From: Candidatus Thorarchaeota archaeon
Lineage (GTDB): Archaea > Asgardarchaeota > Thorarchaeia > Thorarchaeales > Thorarchaeaceae
Direction: 5' to 3'
Assembly: GCA_013388835.1 (NCBI GenBank)
Contig: JACAEL010000005.1
Span: 1 to 37,717, forward strand
Length of the DNA stretch: 37,717 bases
Below are positions 7,516-14,029 of the stretch, one piece after another. The position numbers were made by a program, and so were the translations under genes. The notes under the pieces were generated by a model, which saw nothing but the letters and a program-made list of their open reading frames with translations, had not been told where the DNA came from and searched no databases. Each line of letters opens with the position of its first letter. Position 1 is the first letter of the stretch.

Positions 7516-8454
7516 TCATGGCTGTTCGCTGCGGGCATAAACAACGGCCTGCTCGCTCACATACTTGTAAGCCTGATAGAAGGCATGGACGCCCTCAGCC
7601 ACGCCGGTTATGGCCTGCTTGAACTCCGTGTCCGCCACATCACCTGCAGCGAACACCCCGGGTACATTGGTCCTGCTTGACCTGTCGATTATGATCTCGC
7701 CCTTGGCATTCACCTTAACGCCAAGCTTCCTTGCCAGTTCAGACTGAGGAATTCCGCCAATTGCGACGAACACCCCATCGACTTTCAAGTGGTTCTGACC
7801 GTTGAACGGTCGGTCCAGCTTCACCCCTGTCACGCGGTCAGTCCCGCTTATCTCCGTGATGTTCGTCTCGGTAAGGACCTGAATCCTCGGTTCTCTCTCA
7901 ATCCGCGCGGCATTGATCGGTTCTGGCCGTATCTTCTTGCCGCGATAGATCATGTACACCTTTGGGCAGTACTTTGCAAGGAGAAGTGCCTCTTTGGCTG
8001 CACTGTCGCTTCCCCCTATGACTGCCACAGTCTTACCGTTGTACAGCGGCGCGTCACACAGAGCGCAGTAGCTGACACCGCGGTTCCTGAACTCGTCGTG
8101 GCCCGGTATCTCGAGCTCCCTGTCCTTCATGCCCGTGGCAAAGAGGACTGTTCGTGCAACGTACGACTTGCTGTCAGTCACGACATAGAAAAACCCGTGT
8201 TCATCCCTGAAGACATCCCGGACGACGGCGACTTCCATGTCGACGGGGTACTCCTGGGCGTGCGCCTTGAGCTTCTCCGCAAGCTCCTTCCCCGTGAGCT
8301 GAATGAACCCGGGATAGTTGGCCACGTCGTCGGTGAGTGTGATTGTCCCGCCATCCACCTCTCCAATCACTGCACAGGAGAGACCGAGACGTGCTGCATA
8401 CATTGACGCGGCGTACCCGGTCACTCCGCACCCTATCACAACGAAGTCATACAC
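7516..8454 (-). CDS. trxB: Thioredoxin reductase-like flavoprotein
   Basis: A 312-residue NAD(P)H/FAD-dependent disulfide reductase, the usual length for low-molecular-weight thioredoxin reductase. The FAD-binding GCGVTGYAA is at about residues 8-16, the redox CALC is Cys130/Cys133, the nucleotide-binding GGSDSAAKEA is near 147, and the second FAD motif is 'GVFAAGDVAD' near 270. It would pass electrons to a thioredoxin-fold partner. The glutaredoxin-like gene directly upstream overlaps its start by 8 bases, and the PDO gene is nearby, so these probably form one disulfide-reduction system. It ends in TGA. NADPH versus NADH preference is not clear from the sequence. Confidence 0.9.
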   Translation of the reverse strand: MYDFVVIGCGVTGYAASMYAARLGLSCAVIGEVDGGTITLTDDVANYPGFIQLTGKELAEKLKAHAQEYPVDMEVAVVRDVFRDEHGFFYVVTDSKSYVARTVLFATGMKDRELEIPGHDEFRNRGVSYCALCDAPLYNGKTVAVIGGSDSAAKEALLLAKYCPKVYMIYRGKKIRPEPINAARIEREPRIQVLTETNITEISGTDRVTGVKLDRPFNGQNHLKVDGVFVAIGGIPQSELARKLGVKVNAKGEIIIDRSSRTNVPGVFAAGDVADTEFKQAITGVAEGVHAFYQAYKYVSEQAVVYARSEQP

Positions 8455-8698
8455 TTCCAGTGCCCTCCAGTTTCCTCTTTAGCCTCCGTTCAACTCTCCT
8501 GTCGAAGCCCACGAACACCTCGCCATCAATGACAGCAACAGGGACTGCACGTTGCTTGCTGACTTCAAATAGCTCCCGGACGACATTGTCACCGTCAAGA
8601 ATGGACTTCTTCTCCATTTCGACACCGTTTGCTGCGAGAAACTCGATGAGCTTTGCAGCGTGCGGACACTGAGGTGCGATGTACACTGTAGCCTTCAT
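8447..8698 (-). CDS. Glutaredoxin/NrdH-like protein with CxxA site
   Basis: An 83-residue thioredoxin-fold protein, beginning with the strand 'MKATVYIAPQCPHAAKLIEF'. The usual CPxC active site reads CPHA, so only the N-terminal Cys11 is kept. A 'VPVAVIDGE' segment supplies the cis-Pro loop, and 'VFVGFDRR' is the typical glutaredoxin ending. Monothiol forms act through mixed disulfides or by binding Fe-S clusters, not by ordinary dithiol exchange. It is co-transcribed with thioredoxin reductase (8-base overlap), so it is probably a substrate or partner of that enzyme. The ATG has an AGAGGAGG about 10 bases upstream. A TATA-like element (revcomp of 8759-8772) lies further up. Confidence 0.78.
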   Translation of the reverse strand: MKATVYIAPQCPHAAKLIEFLAANGVEMEKKSILDGDNVVRELFEVSKQRAVPVAVIDGEVFVGFDRRVERRLKRKLEGTGSV

Positions 8699-8945
8699 GA
8701 GCCTGCCAGCCTCCTCTGTGCGGATTCCAGGAGGTACTCATGAGGGCAACGTGGTCCCGGTTGATATAACTTGCGACCTGTAACCGGCGGCTGTCAACTC
8801 AGGCCTTTGATGAATCCCCTCTTCAGAGGGCATTAGCTCACGGAGCACTCCATTCACGACCGTGCCCCGCTCTGCAACCGCTACTGAACAGTCATAAGCA
8901 CGAACGCACATACCAGTCTGCAAAACAGAATCGATGAGGAGAACG

Positions 8946-9428
8946 ATGGACATGGAAAAGCAAGAGACCCTCAAGTTTATCGATAGGCAGATAGAACTTG
9001 AAGAGAGGATCATCCGGATTGTAGAAGAGGTCACATCCAAGCTTGGAAGCGACTTCGTGAGGGAACTCCTTACAGGCATCAGTCAGGACTCGAAGAAACA
9101 TGCCATCCTTCTGAAGGCTCTACGAAGAGCTGTGGAGAGTCCGACGCCCTTCATTAGTACCAGAAACCGCGACGATGTTGCGAGAGGCATTGACAAACAC
9201 ATCCAGCTCGAAGCGAAGGCCGTGGAGACCTACCAAGAGCTTGCAGACAAGTCGGACAACGAGCAGGTCAAGACCATCGCGCTCATGATACGGGAAGATG
9301 AGATTCGACACCACCAGCTGATGAAGGAGCTTCACAAGACTATCGTGGAACAGGAGACCCTCAGTGAGGACCTGATTTGGGAGCTCATCTGGAAGGACTC
9401 GCCATGGCATGGTAGTCCCGGTGGCTAG
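8946..9428 (+). CDS. Ferritin-like helical protein (rubrerythrin-fold)
   Basis: An all-helical protein of 158-160 residues with charged, Glu- and His-rich helices in a four-helix-bundle pattern. 'IELEERIIRIVEEV', 'SKKHAILLKALRRA', 'IQLEAKAVETYQEL' and 'IREDEIRHHQLMKEL' each place E or ExxH where ferritin-like di-iron proteins carry ligands. It may be a rubrerythrin-type peroxide-handling or iron-binding protein. No rubredoxin domain is present. A second protein with the same style is encoded at 17718. Starts at 8934, 8946 and 8952 are all ATG. AGGAG at 8937-8941 rules out the first as main start but does not separate the other two. It ends in TAG. Confidence 0.75.
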   Translation: MDMEKQETLKFIDRQIELEERIIRIVEEVTSKLGSDFVRELLTGISQDSKKHAILLKALRRAVESPTPFISTRNRDDVARGIDKHIQLEAKAVETYQELADKSDNEQVKTIALMIREDEIRHHQLMKELHKTIVEQETLSEDLIWELIWKDSPWHGSPGG

Positions 9429-9432
9429 GGGA

Positions 9433-9685
9433 GACCTCTCTGACCAGAATCACTCCGTTGTGCAGTGTGGCTTCCTAGATGACACCGAGGTCGGAAAGCT
9501 ATGTCCAAGTGCTGCACAACGGAGGTTGTCCATGCGGACGCAATCATGGTCTGGATGGCCGCGTATTACCACTTGAGCGAATCTGTCCAATGCGAGGCCG
9601 TTAGCAGAGACTCCGAGAGTCATGTGAGTGTGTCTGAAGGATTAGGAGAGAGAGGTCCACTGGTGTGCTGTGACACTCCGTTGTG
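9433..9685. repeat. Nested inverted repeats in an intergenic region
   Basis: A perfect 13-base inverted repeat, CTCCGTTGTGCAG at 9453-9465 and its complement at 9512-9524, sits inside a 9-base one (GACCTCTCT at 9433-9441, AGAGAGGTC at 9649-9657). The 12-mer CACTCCGTTGTG at 9451 recurs directly at 9674-9685. The region lies between the convergent ferritin-like and GTPase genes. It may be a structured RNA, a terminator pair or a small non-autonomous element. The 64-codon plus-strand frame at 9501 has no protein character. Confidence 0.6.
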
Positions 9686-9691
9686 TATGGC

Positions 9692-10234
9692 CTAGTTGGA
9701 GTACTTCTCAAGCTTCCGTGTGAACTTGTAGTCCAAGCTTTCGATTCCAATGCCGGTCTTCGCAGAGATCATCTGAGTTTCAATGCCGTATGGTGAAGCC
9801 AGGCGTGTCATCTCCGCTTCCACCGAGTCGAAACTCCCTCCTAGCAGGTCTATCTTGTTTCCCACTAGGATGAACCGGTCGCCGTCGCCGTTTCGTACAC
9901 GCAGGTTGCTGTTCTCTTCAATCAGTGGAATCCAGTAGCCAAAGATGCTATCCAGTGTGGCGAGTTTGGTGACATCGAAGAAGAGTAGTCCCAGCTTGGC
10001 TCCTCTCACCATTCCCTTGAGACTCTCAATGAATCTCAGCTGGCCCCCAAAGTCCCAGAGGGACAGAACCACCTCACGTCCGTCCGGAAGGACCACCTTC
10101 TTGGTGTCGAAACTTGCGCCGACTGTGGTCTTCAGCAGGGCAGGGTCTGGAAAGATTCCCTTGGTCCATCTGGATGTGAAGCTGGTCTTTCCGCACTCGG
10201 TTTCTCCCAAGACCACCGCCTTCACAATTGTCAT
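9692..10234 (-). CDS. Ras-superfamily small GTPase (operon with membrane proteins)
   Basis: A 180-residue GTPase with a complete motif set: P-loop GETECGKT (10-17), switch-I Thr in 'KTTVGASF' (about 37), WDFGGQ (60-65), NKID (126-129) and SAK (157-159). WDxGGQ is the Arf/MglA-like form of the Rab/Ras WDTAGQ, and the switch-II Gln is kept, so GTP hydrolysis should be normal. There is no C-terminal Cys for prenylation and no N-terminal amphipathic helix, so membrane contact would need a partner. It is the last gene of a five-gene operon containing a longin/roadblock-like protein and two many-pass membrane proteins, and starts 54 bases after the preceding stop with GAGGAA ahead of its ATG. It ends in TAG. 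Confidence 0.9.
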   Translation of the reverse strand: MTIVKAVVLGETECGKTSFTSRWTKGIFPDPALLKTTVGASFDTKKVVLPDGREVVLSLWDFGGQLRFIESLKGMVRGAKLGLLFFDVTKLATLDSIFGYWIPLIEENSNLRVRNGDGDRFILVGNKIDLLGGSFDSVEAEMTRLASPYGIETQMISAKTGIGIESLDYKFTRKLEKYSN

Positions 10235-10288
10235 GGCTCATTCCTCGCGGTCGTTTCGGAGTAGTCGATTCTGTGTCCGCATTTTACT

Positions 10289-11632
10289 CTATTGCTTGCG
10301 AACTCTGGGCCGTAGACGAATCGGACTGCTTGCAGCCAGCATAACTCCGCACAGAACTGTAAGACCTGCGCCAAGAATGGGTCCCAAGTCCTCAATTGTG
10401 AATATCACTATCGCATACATGAGGGCCATAAGCGAGAATACCACGAAGTTACGTCCGGCCCTGCCTGCGCCTGCCGCCCTGAGTCTCTGTGCAACTATCA
10501 GGTAGCCTATGATTCCAATCACAATCATCAGTGCGAGGTAGGGGAAGATGGTGTCGTAGACCCAGCGCCCTCCACGGACGTAGTAGTTCCCAAGGACGAG
10601 AAGGACCGAGCTGAACGAAATCAGTATGAGCCTAAGAGCCGCAAAGGCCTGAGGCTTCAGCAGAGAGTAGTGAGCTGCCATTGTGAAGCACACGACACCT
10701 ACCAGTCCCATGATCCACTCTACGAAGAGTACGGCTTCGGGTTGTGTGCCTAGGGTCTCTATGAGCCCAAAAACGACCGAATGCGATGCAGCAAGCAGAG
10801 CTATCACAATCATCATCACAGCCATGTAGCGCGGGATGCGAGTGCCGCCCTCGGTTGCCTGCTCGACAAAGTACTCCAGAGGCGCGATTGCCACGAGACC
10901 AACAAAGAGCGCACCCAGAGCGAAGAGCCACACGTCAATTATCGACGATGTGAGAAGTGCGCTCATTGCAATTGGGATGCAGGTCAACAAGAGTGCGAAG
11001 AGTGTGAACAGCATGACCGCTCGACGCCATGGCTTCAGTAGGGATCCAAGGACTGAGCCCGAAACGACAACAGGCAAGAAGATGAGCATGAAGGCCTGTT
11101 GCCCCTCTGCGACCAATCCCTGGATTATGGTCGCCCATGACAGAAGAAACGAAACGTTGAGAAGAACGAGACCGACAGTGAACGGGGAGTAGGCGGTCAA
11201 GACCAACCATATGGCCAGGAGAAGGCTTGTGCTGAAGACGACTGCGGTCGCAGCGATCAGTACAGGAGAGGTCTCGGTTGGTGTTGTCGCCGTGAACGCG
11301 ACTGTTAGGGCAGTGACTCCGAGTGTGATCGCGAGGCCCAGCTGGGGCAGCCGCCGACTCGACGTTCCCACATGAATCGCGCAGTTGATCGTGCACAGGA
11401 AGAATGCCATAAGCACTGGCCTTTGCACCACCGTTCCCTGCACGAAGGCTGACATGACGACACTCACGGTCAGGAAAACACAAGCCCCTGCGAAGAGCAG
11501 GAGCGCAACGAACGTGTTGGTGGTGACTCGTTTTCTTATGCCCCTCAGTGTCAGCAAGAAGCTAACAGTTGTCGCTGATATGATTACGACTGAGAGGAGA
11601 GCGCCCACCTGGAATGCAAGGTCGAAGTCCAT
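10289..11632 (-). CDS. Polytopic membrane protein, paralogue B
   Basis: A 447-residue integral membrane protein with about 13-14 hydrophobic helices and very short loops. It matches no transporter family I recognise. It is a diverged copy of the protein encoded just upstream. Shared blocks include 'PLEYFVEQAT...TRIPRYM', 'LLAASHSVVFG', 'LFVEWIMGLVGVVCFTMAA' and 'LGNYYVRGG', in the same order. Conserved polar residues inside helices (the SHS, the E/D-W pair) suggest more than structural filler. It starts 6 bases after the previous stop with AAAGGAGGTG 9 bases before the ATG, so the two are surely co-translated. Its tail is basic ('RLRPRVRKQ'). The role may be as membrane receptor or anchor for the GTPase; that is inference. 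Confidence 0.85.
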   Translation of the reverse strand: MDFDLAFQVGALLSVVIISATTVSFLLTLRGIRKRVTTNTFVALLLFAGACVFLTVSVVMSAFVQGTVVQRPVLMAFFLCTINCAIHVGTSSRRLPQLGLAITLGVTALTVAFTATTPTETSPVLIAATAVVFSTSLLLAIWLVLTAYSPFTVGLVLLNVSFLLSWATIIQGLVAEGQQAFMLIFLPVVVSGSVLGSLLKPWRRAVMLFTLFALLLTCIPIAMSALLTSSIIDVWLFALGALFVGLVAIAPLEYFVEQATEGGTRIPRYMAVMMIVIALLAASHSVVFGLIETLGTQPEAVLFVEWIMGLVGVVCFTMAAHYSLLKPQAFAALRLILISFSSVLLVLGNYYVRGGRWVYDTIFPYLALMIVIGIIGYLIVAQRLRAAGAGRAGRNFVVFSLMALMYAIVIFTIEDLGPILGAGLTVLCGVMLAASSPIRLRPRVRKQ

Positions 11633-11638
11633 CTGTCT

Positions 11639-13045
11639 CTACACCTCCTTTGAGGACCGCTTCAGCAGCCTCATTCTCTTCATCCCGGCCGGGTTGCTTC
11701 CCAGGAGTAGTATGGTCGCCGCACTCATCAGAGTGAGTACGACAAAGAAGGGGATGGAATCGGAGAACATTGCCACGATGCCTATTGCCACTGCTGCCAT
11801 CACAAAGCGGAAAAAGCGTGAGGCTGCGGCCCTTGATCCGGTGCGCCTCATTGAGAGTGACACACGGATGAACATGGCGATGGCGAGAATCATAAGAATG
11901 GCGACGGGGATATAGAGCGGCTGCAGCTCCCATCTTTCGACACCAGCCATGTCTGCCCGCACATAGGGGTGCCCTAAGGTTATGAACACAGAGTCAGCAA
12001 CAACAAAGAAGTCCACGGCGCGACTGATGGACTTGTCGCTGAGTGTTGATGACAAGGAGGCGAGAGTGAAACAGCTGATAGCGAGGACTCCGATCACCCA
12101 GTCAGTGAAGAGCAGACCCAGATCCCAGGGCTGTACGAAGTCTAGCACTTCCATCCAGTCTCCCCCGATGAAGGCATACGAAAAGTCCACGGAGTGAGTG
12201 GATGCAAGTAGTGAGACAAGGATGAGGGTCAACGACAGAAAGACAGGTGTTCTGGCTCTGGTAATGCTTGCCTGATCCAGGAAGTACCCCAGAGGTACCA
12301 TCAGACAGATGGATGCCAGCCCAGCCACGAGTGCGTAGGCAAATACGGGGTACTGCATTGACATGAGCGACCCATAGCATAGCATGGTCATGTTGATCAT
12401 TGCGAAGAAGGAGACACTCAGACTGATGATGTATCTCCAAGGTCTGAGCATCGATACGAGTACCGCCGCAGACACCACCGCCGGCATGAAGACGAGTGGA
12501 AAGTAGTGGGGCGAAGTCTCGAGGACTCTGAGAGAACGAGTTGCAGCAGCAATCATCACCAGATTCGTCAACACAAGAGTGGACACCGAGAATGGAGATG
12601 GGGCGGCTATCACGATTCGGATTGCCAGCAATAGTGAAATGATATAGAGCGATGCGGTCGTTGCAATCAACATCGTATTGGTGAGGTCACTAGGGACGAA
12701 CGCAGAAGCTGTCGCAATGCCACCCAGAATGAGAACTCCTGCCGCAGTTACGCGTCTCCTTATGTCACTTGTTTCAAGGATTTGCAGCTGTGCAAGGATA
12801 AGCATGGCATAGAACAGACCCAGCCAGGCACGATATCTCGTAGAGTCTGGTGGACTTAGCACGAGAGTGACCACAATCATCGGCACAGTGGCGCAGGCTG
12901 CTCCAAAGAAGATGAGTCCTCTTCGAGTGGCCGCGGACACCTTTGTACGGATACGAAGAAACCCGCGGAAGAAGAGCAGGAGCGACCCTGCAAGCAGTAG
13001 AGCTGAAACCACGACTCCTGCAAAGAGCGCATCTGCATAGTCCAT
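11639..13045 (-). CDS. Polytopic membrane protein, paralogue A
   Basis: A 468-residue membrane protein with about 14 helices, first of a tandem pair. The blocks shared with its neighbour are 'PLGYFLDQAS...ARTPVFL', 'LLASTHSVDFS', 'LFTDWVIGVLAISCFTLAS' and 'LGHPYVRAD', giving a fixed pattern (Y-F-x-[DE]-Q-A; A-[ST]-H-S-V; [DE]-W-[IV]-[IM]-G). No ATP-binding, MFS or known receptor signature was seen. The C-terminus is short and basic and faces the cytosol if the helix number is even. The ATG at 13045 has GGAGG 7 bases upstream. It follows the longin/roadblock-like gene by 15 bases and ends in TAG. Family unknown; a dimer of the two paralogues is plausible. Confidence 0.85.
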   Translation of the reverse strand: MDYADALFAGVVVSALLLAGSLLLFFRGFLRIRTKVSAATRRGLIFFGAACATVPMIVVTLVLSPPDSTRYRAWLGLFYAMLILAQLQILETSDIRRRVTAAGVLILGGIATASAFVPSDLTNTMLIATTASLYIISLLLAIRIVIAAPSPFSVSTLVLTNLVMIAAATRSLRVLETSPHYFPLVFMPAVVSAAVLVSMLRPWRYIISLSVSFFAMINMTMLCYGSLMSMQYPVFAYALVAGLASICLMVPLGYFLDQASITRARTPVFLSLTLILVSLLASTHSVDFSYAFIGGDWMEVLDFVQPWDLGLLFTDWVIGVLAISCFTLASLSSTLSDKSISRAVDFFVVADSVFITLGHPYVRADMAGVERWELQPLYIPVAILMILAIAMFIRVSLSMRRTGSRAAASRFFRFVMAAVAIGIVAMFSDSIPFFVVLTLMSAATILLLGSNPAGMKRMRLLKRSSKEV

Positions 13046-13060
13046 GTCAAAGCCTCCGAA

Positions 13061-13432
13061 CTATCTCCAGAGATCTCCAATCTCTTTTCCTCTCTTCTTG
13101 ACGAGGTCATCGATGCTTGAGGACAGTTCCTCGTTGCTGGCCAACGGTCTCTTGACGATTGCCTTCAGTGCGTCGCCAGTTTCGCGTTCCCCATCGCCCT
13201 CGCATATGAAGAGGTGTTCCTTGACCGTTGCATATCCGATGACTCCGCGCTCTGACTTCATGAACATTGGCTGACCCTCGTCCGTTGTCTCAGCATGCTC
13301 AAGTGCCGCCGAAACCAGCTGAACAATGCCGGTCAGAAGGGCGATTCTCTCATCATTTGACTCTTCCCTCGGATAGAGGACAGCCGACTCCATATTCTCG
13401 AGCTTCACCCGTGCCACAAGTCTAATGACCAC
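13061..13432 (-). CDS. Longin/roadblock-like small protein
   Basis: A 123-residue protein whose predicted order of elements is strand-strand-helix-strand-strand-strand-helix-helix: 'VIRLVARV', 'SAVLYPRE', a helix around 26-45, 'PMFMKSERGVIGYATV', 'HLFICEGD', then two helices. That order fits the profilin-like longin fold, or a roadblock/LC7 domain lacking its first helix. Such domains are the usual partners and regulators of small GTPases (MglB with MglA; Rag-Ragulator), and a GTPase closes this operon. The start is GTG at 13432, with GGAGG 10 bases before it, 6 bases after the upstream stop. The fold is inferred by eye and would need a structure comparison. Confidence 0.6.
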   Translation of the reverse strand: MVIRLVARVKLENMESAVLYPREESNDERIALLTGIVQLVSAALEHAETTDEGQPMFMKSERGVIGYATVKEHLFICEGDGERETGDALKAIVKRPLASNEELSSSIDDLVKKRGKEIGDLWR

Positions 13433-13438
13433 TACCTG

Positions 13439-13714
13439 TCAACCTCCAAAGGCTTGCTTGAGCCAGTCAACCTCAGAACCCTTCTTCTTTGAGTCAGACC
13501 TCACGGGGACGACCACATCTCTGATACCCAGTCCGCTCGGTGAGTTGTAGAGCGTCACGAGCAACTCGTGGTCCTTCTCACACTTCACGATAAGGGTGGG
13601 GGACCGTCCCTTGGTGGAGATCTCCTCCTTTATCTTGGCGGCTTCAGTTTCACTCAGGCGAACGACTGCCTTGCTCTTGCATTCTGGACAAGAGAACACT
13701 ATGGTTTCGTCCAT
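13439..13714 (-). CDS. Zinc-ribbon-like small protein heading the GTPase operon
   Basis: A 91-residue protein. It opens with the strand 'ETIVFSCPECKSKAVVRLSE', holding CPEC, then has a lone Cys followed by a possible His ligand in 'LIVKCEKDHELLVTLY', so the site may be C2-C-H or incomplete. The remaining C-terminal part is charged ('VRSDSKKKGSEVDWLKQAFGG'). It resembles small Asgard zinc-ribbon proteins that precede membrane or trafficking genes; no name is assigned. The ATG at 13714 is preferred to one at 13726, because a TATA box centred near 13749 would place transcription start at about 13723, downstream of the longer start. Its TGA is 6 bases from the next start. Confidence 0.65.
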   Translation of the reverse strand: MDETIVFSCPECKSKAVVRLSETEAAKIKEEISTKGRSPTLIVKCEKDHELLVTLYNSPSGLGIRDVVVPVRSDSKKKGSEVDWLKQAFGG

Positions 13715-13744
13715 GGTCCCACACATTAGTGGCCAGCTAAGCGA

Positions 13745-13754
13745 CTATTATAGG
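13745..13754 (-). promoter_or_regulatory. TATA box of the GTPase/membrane-protein operon
   Basis: CCTATAATAG on the minus strand. A start about 26 bases downstream falls near 13723, which decides the first ATG of the operon. The divergent IorA promoter is about 230 bases away. Confidence 0.6.
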
Positions 13755-14029
13755 TTATTTGGATGGTATGGTTCGACCTCGCCATCATGACTAAGACATA
13801 GCATCGGTCACGACGCCTTTATGACACGTTATCTGAGCCGCATAGCTGCAGGGCATATCACACCGAGGGGTTACTCCTCCTACTCCGCGTGAGTGCGTCA
13901 GACCTTCACCATGGTAGTGACTGCTATCAAGTCAGGAAGACTCTGACATGGCGTGTACAGTAGCACCATAGCTCAAGGCTTATTTGTCGCCTATCCGTTG
14001 TTGCAGGGAATCAGGACGGCGAATTCAGA
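13755..14029. other. Divergent promoter region between the GTPase operon and iorA
   Basis: No gene seen. The plus-strand TATA-like GGCTTATTTGT at 13976-13986 would start iorA transcription near 14007, giving a leader of about 23 bases without a strong Shine-Dalgarno. Confidence 0.45.

Noticed and set aside
9501-9695. 64-codon plus-strand frame between the ferritin-like and GTPase genes
   Set aside because: It starts inside an arm of the inverted repeat and has no domain or helical pattern.
10632-11933. Alternative frames over the membrane-protein genes
   Set aside because: They are shadows of the two membrane paralogues, which have the ribosome sites, helices and mutual similarity.
13740-13790. 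tRNA-like GGTTCGA sequence
   Set aside because: The bases around it do not form a T stem, and no D or anticodon arm lies at the proper distance. No tRNA was found elsewhere either.
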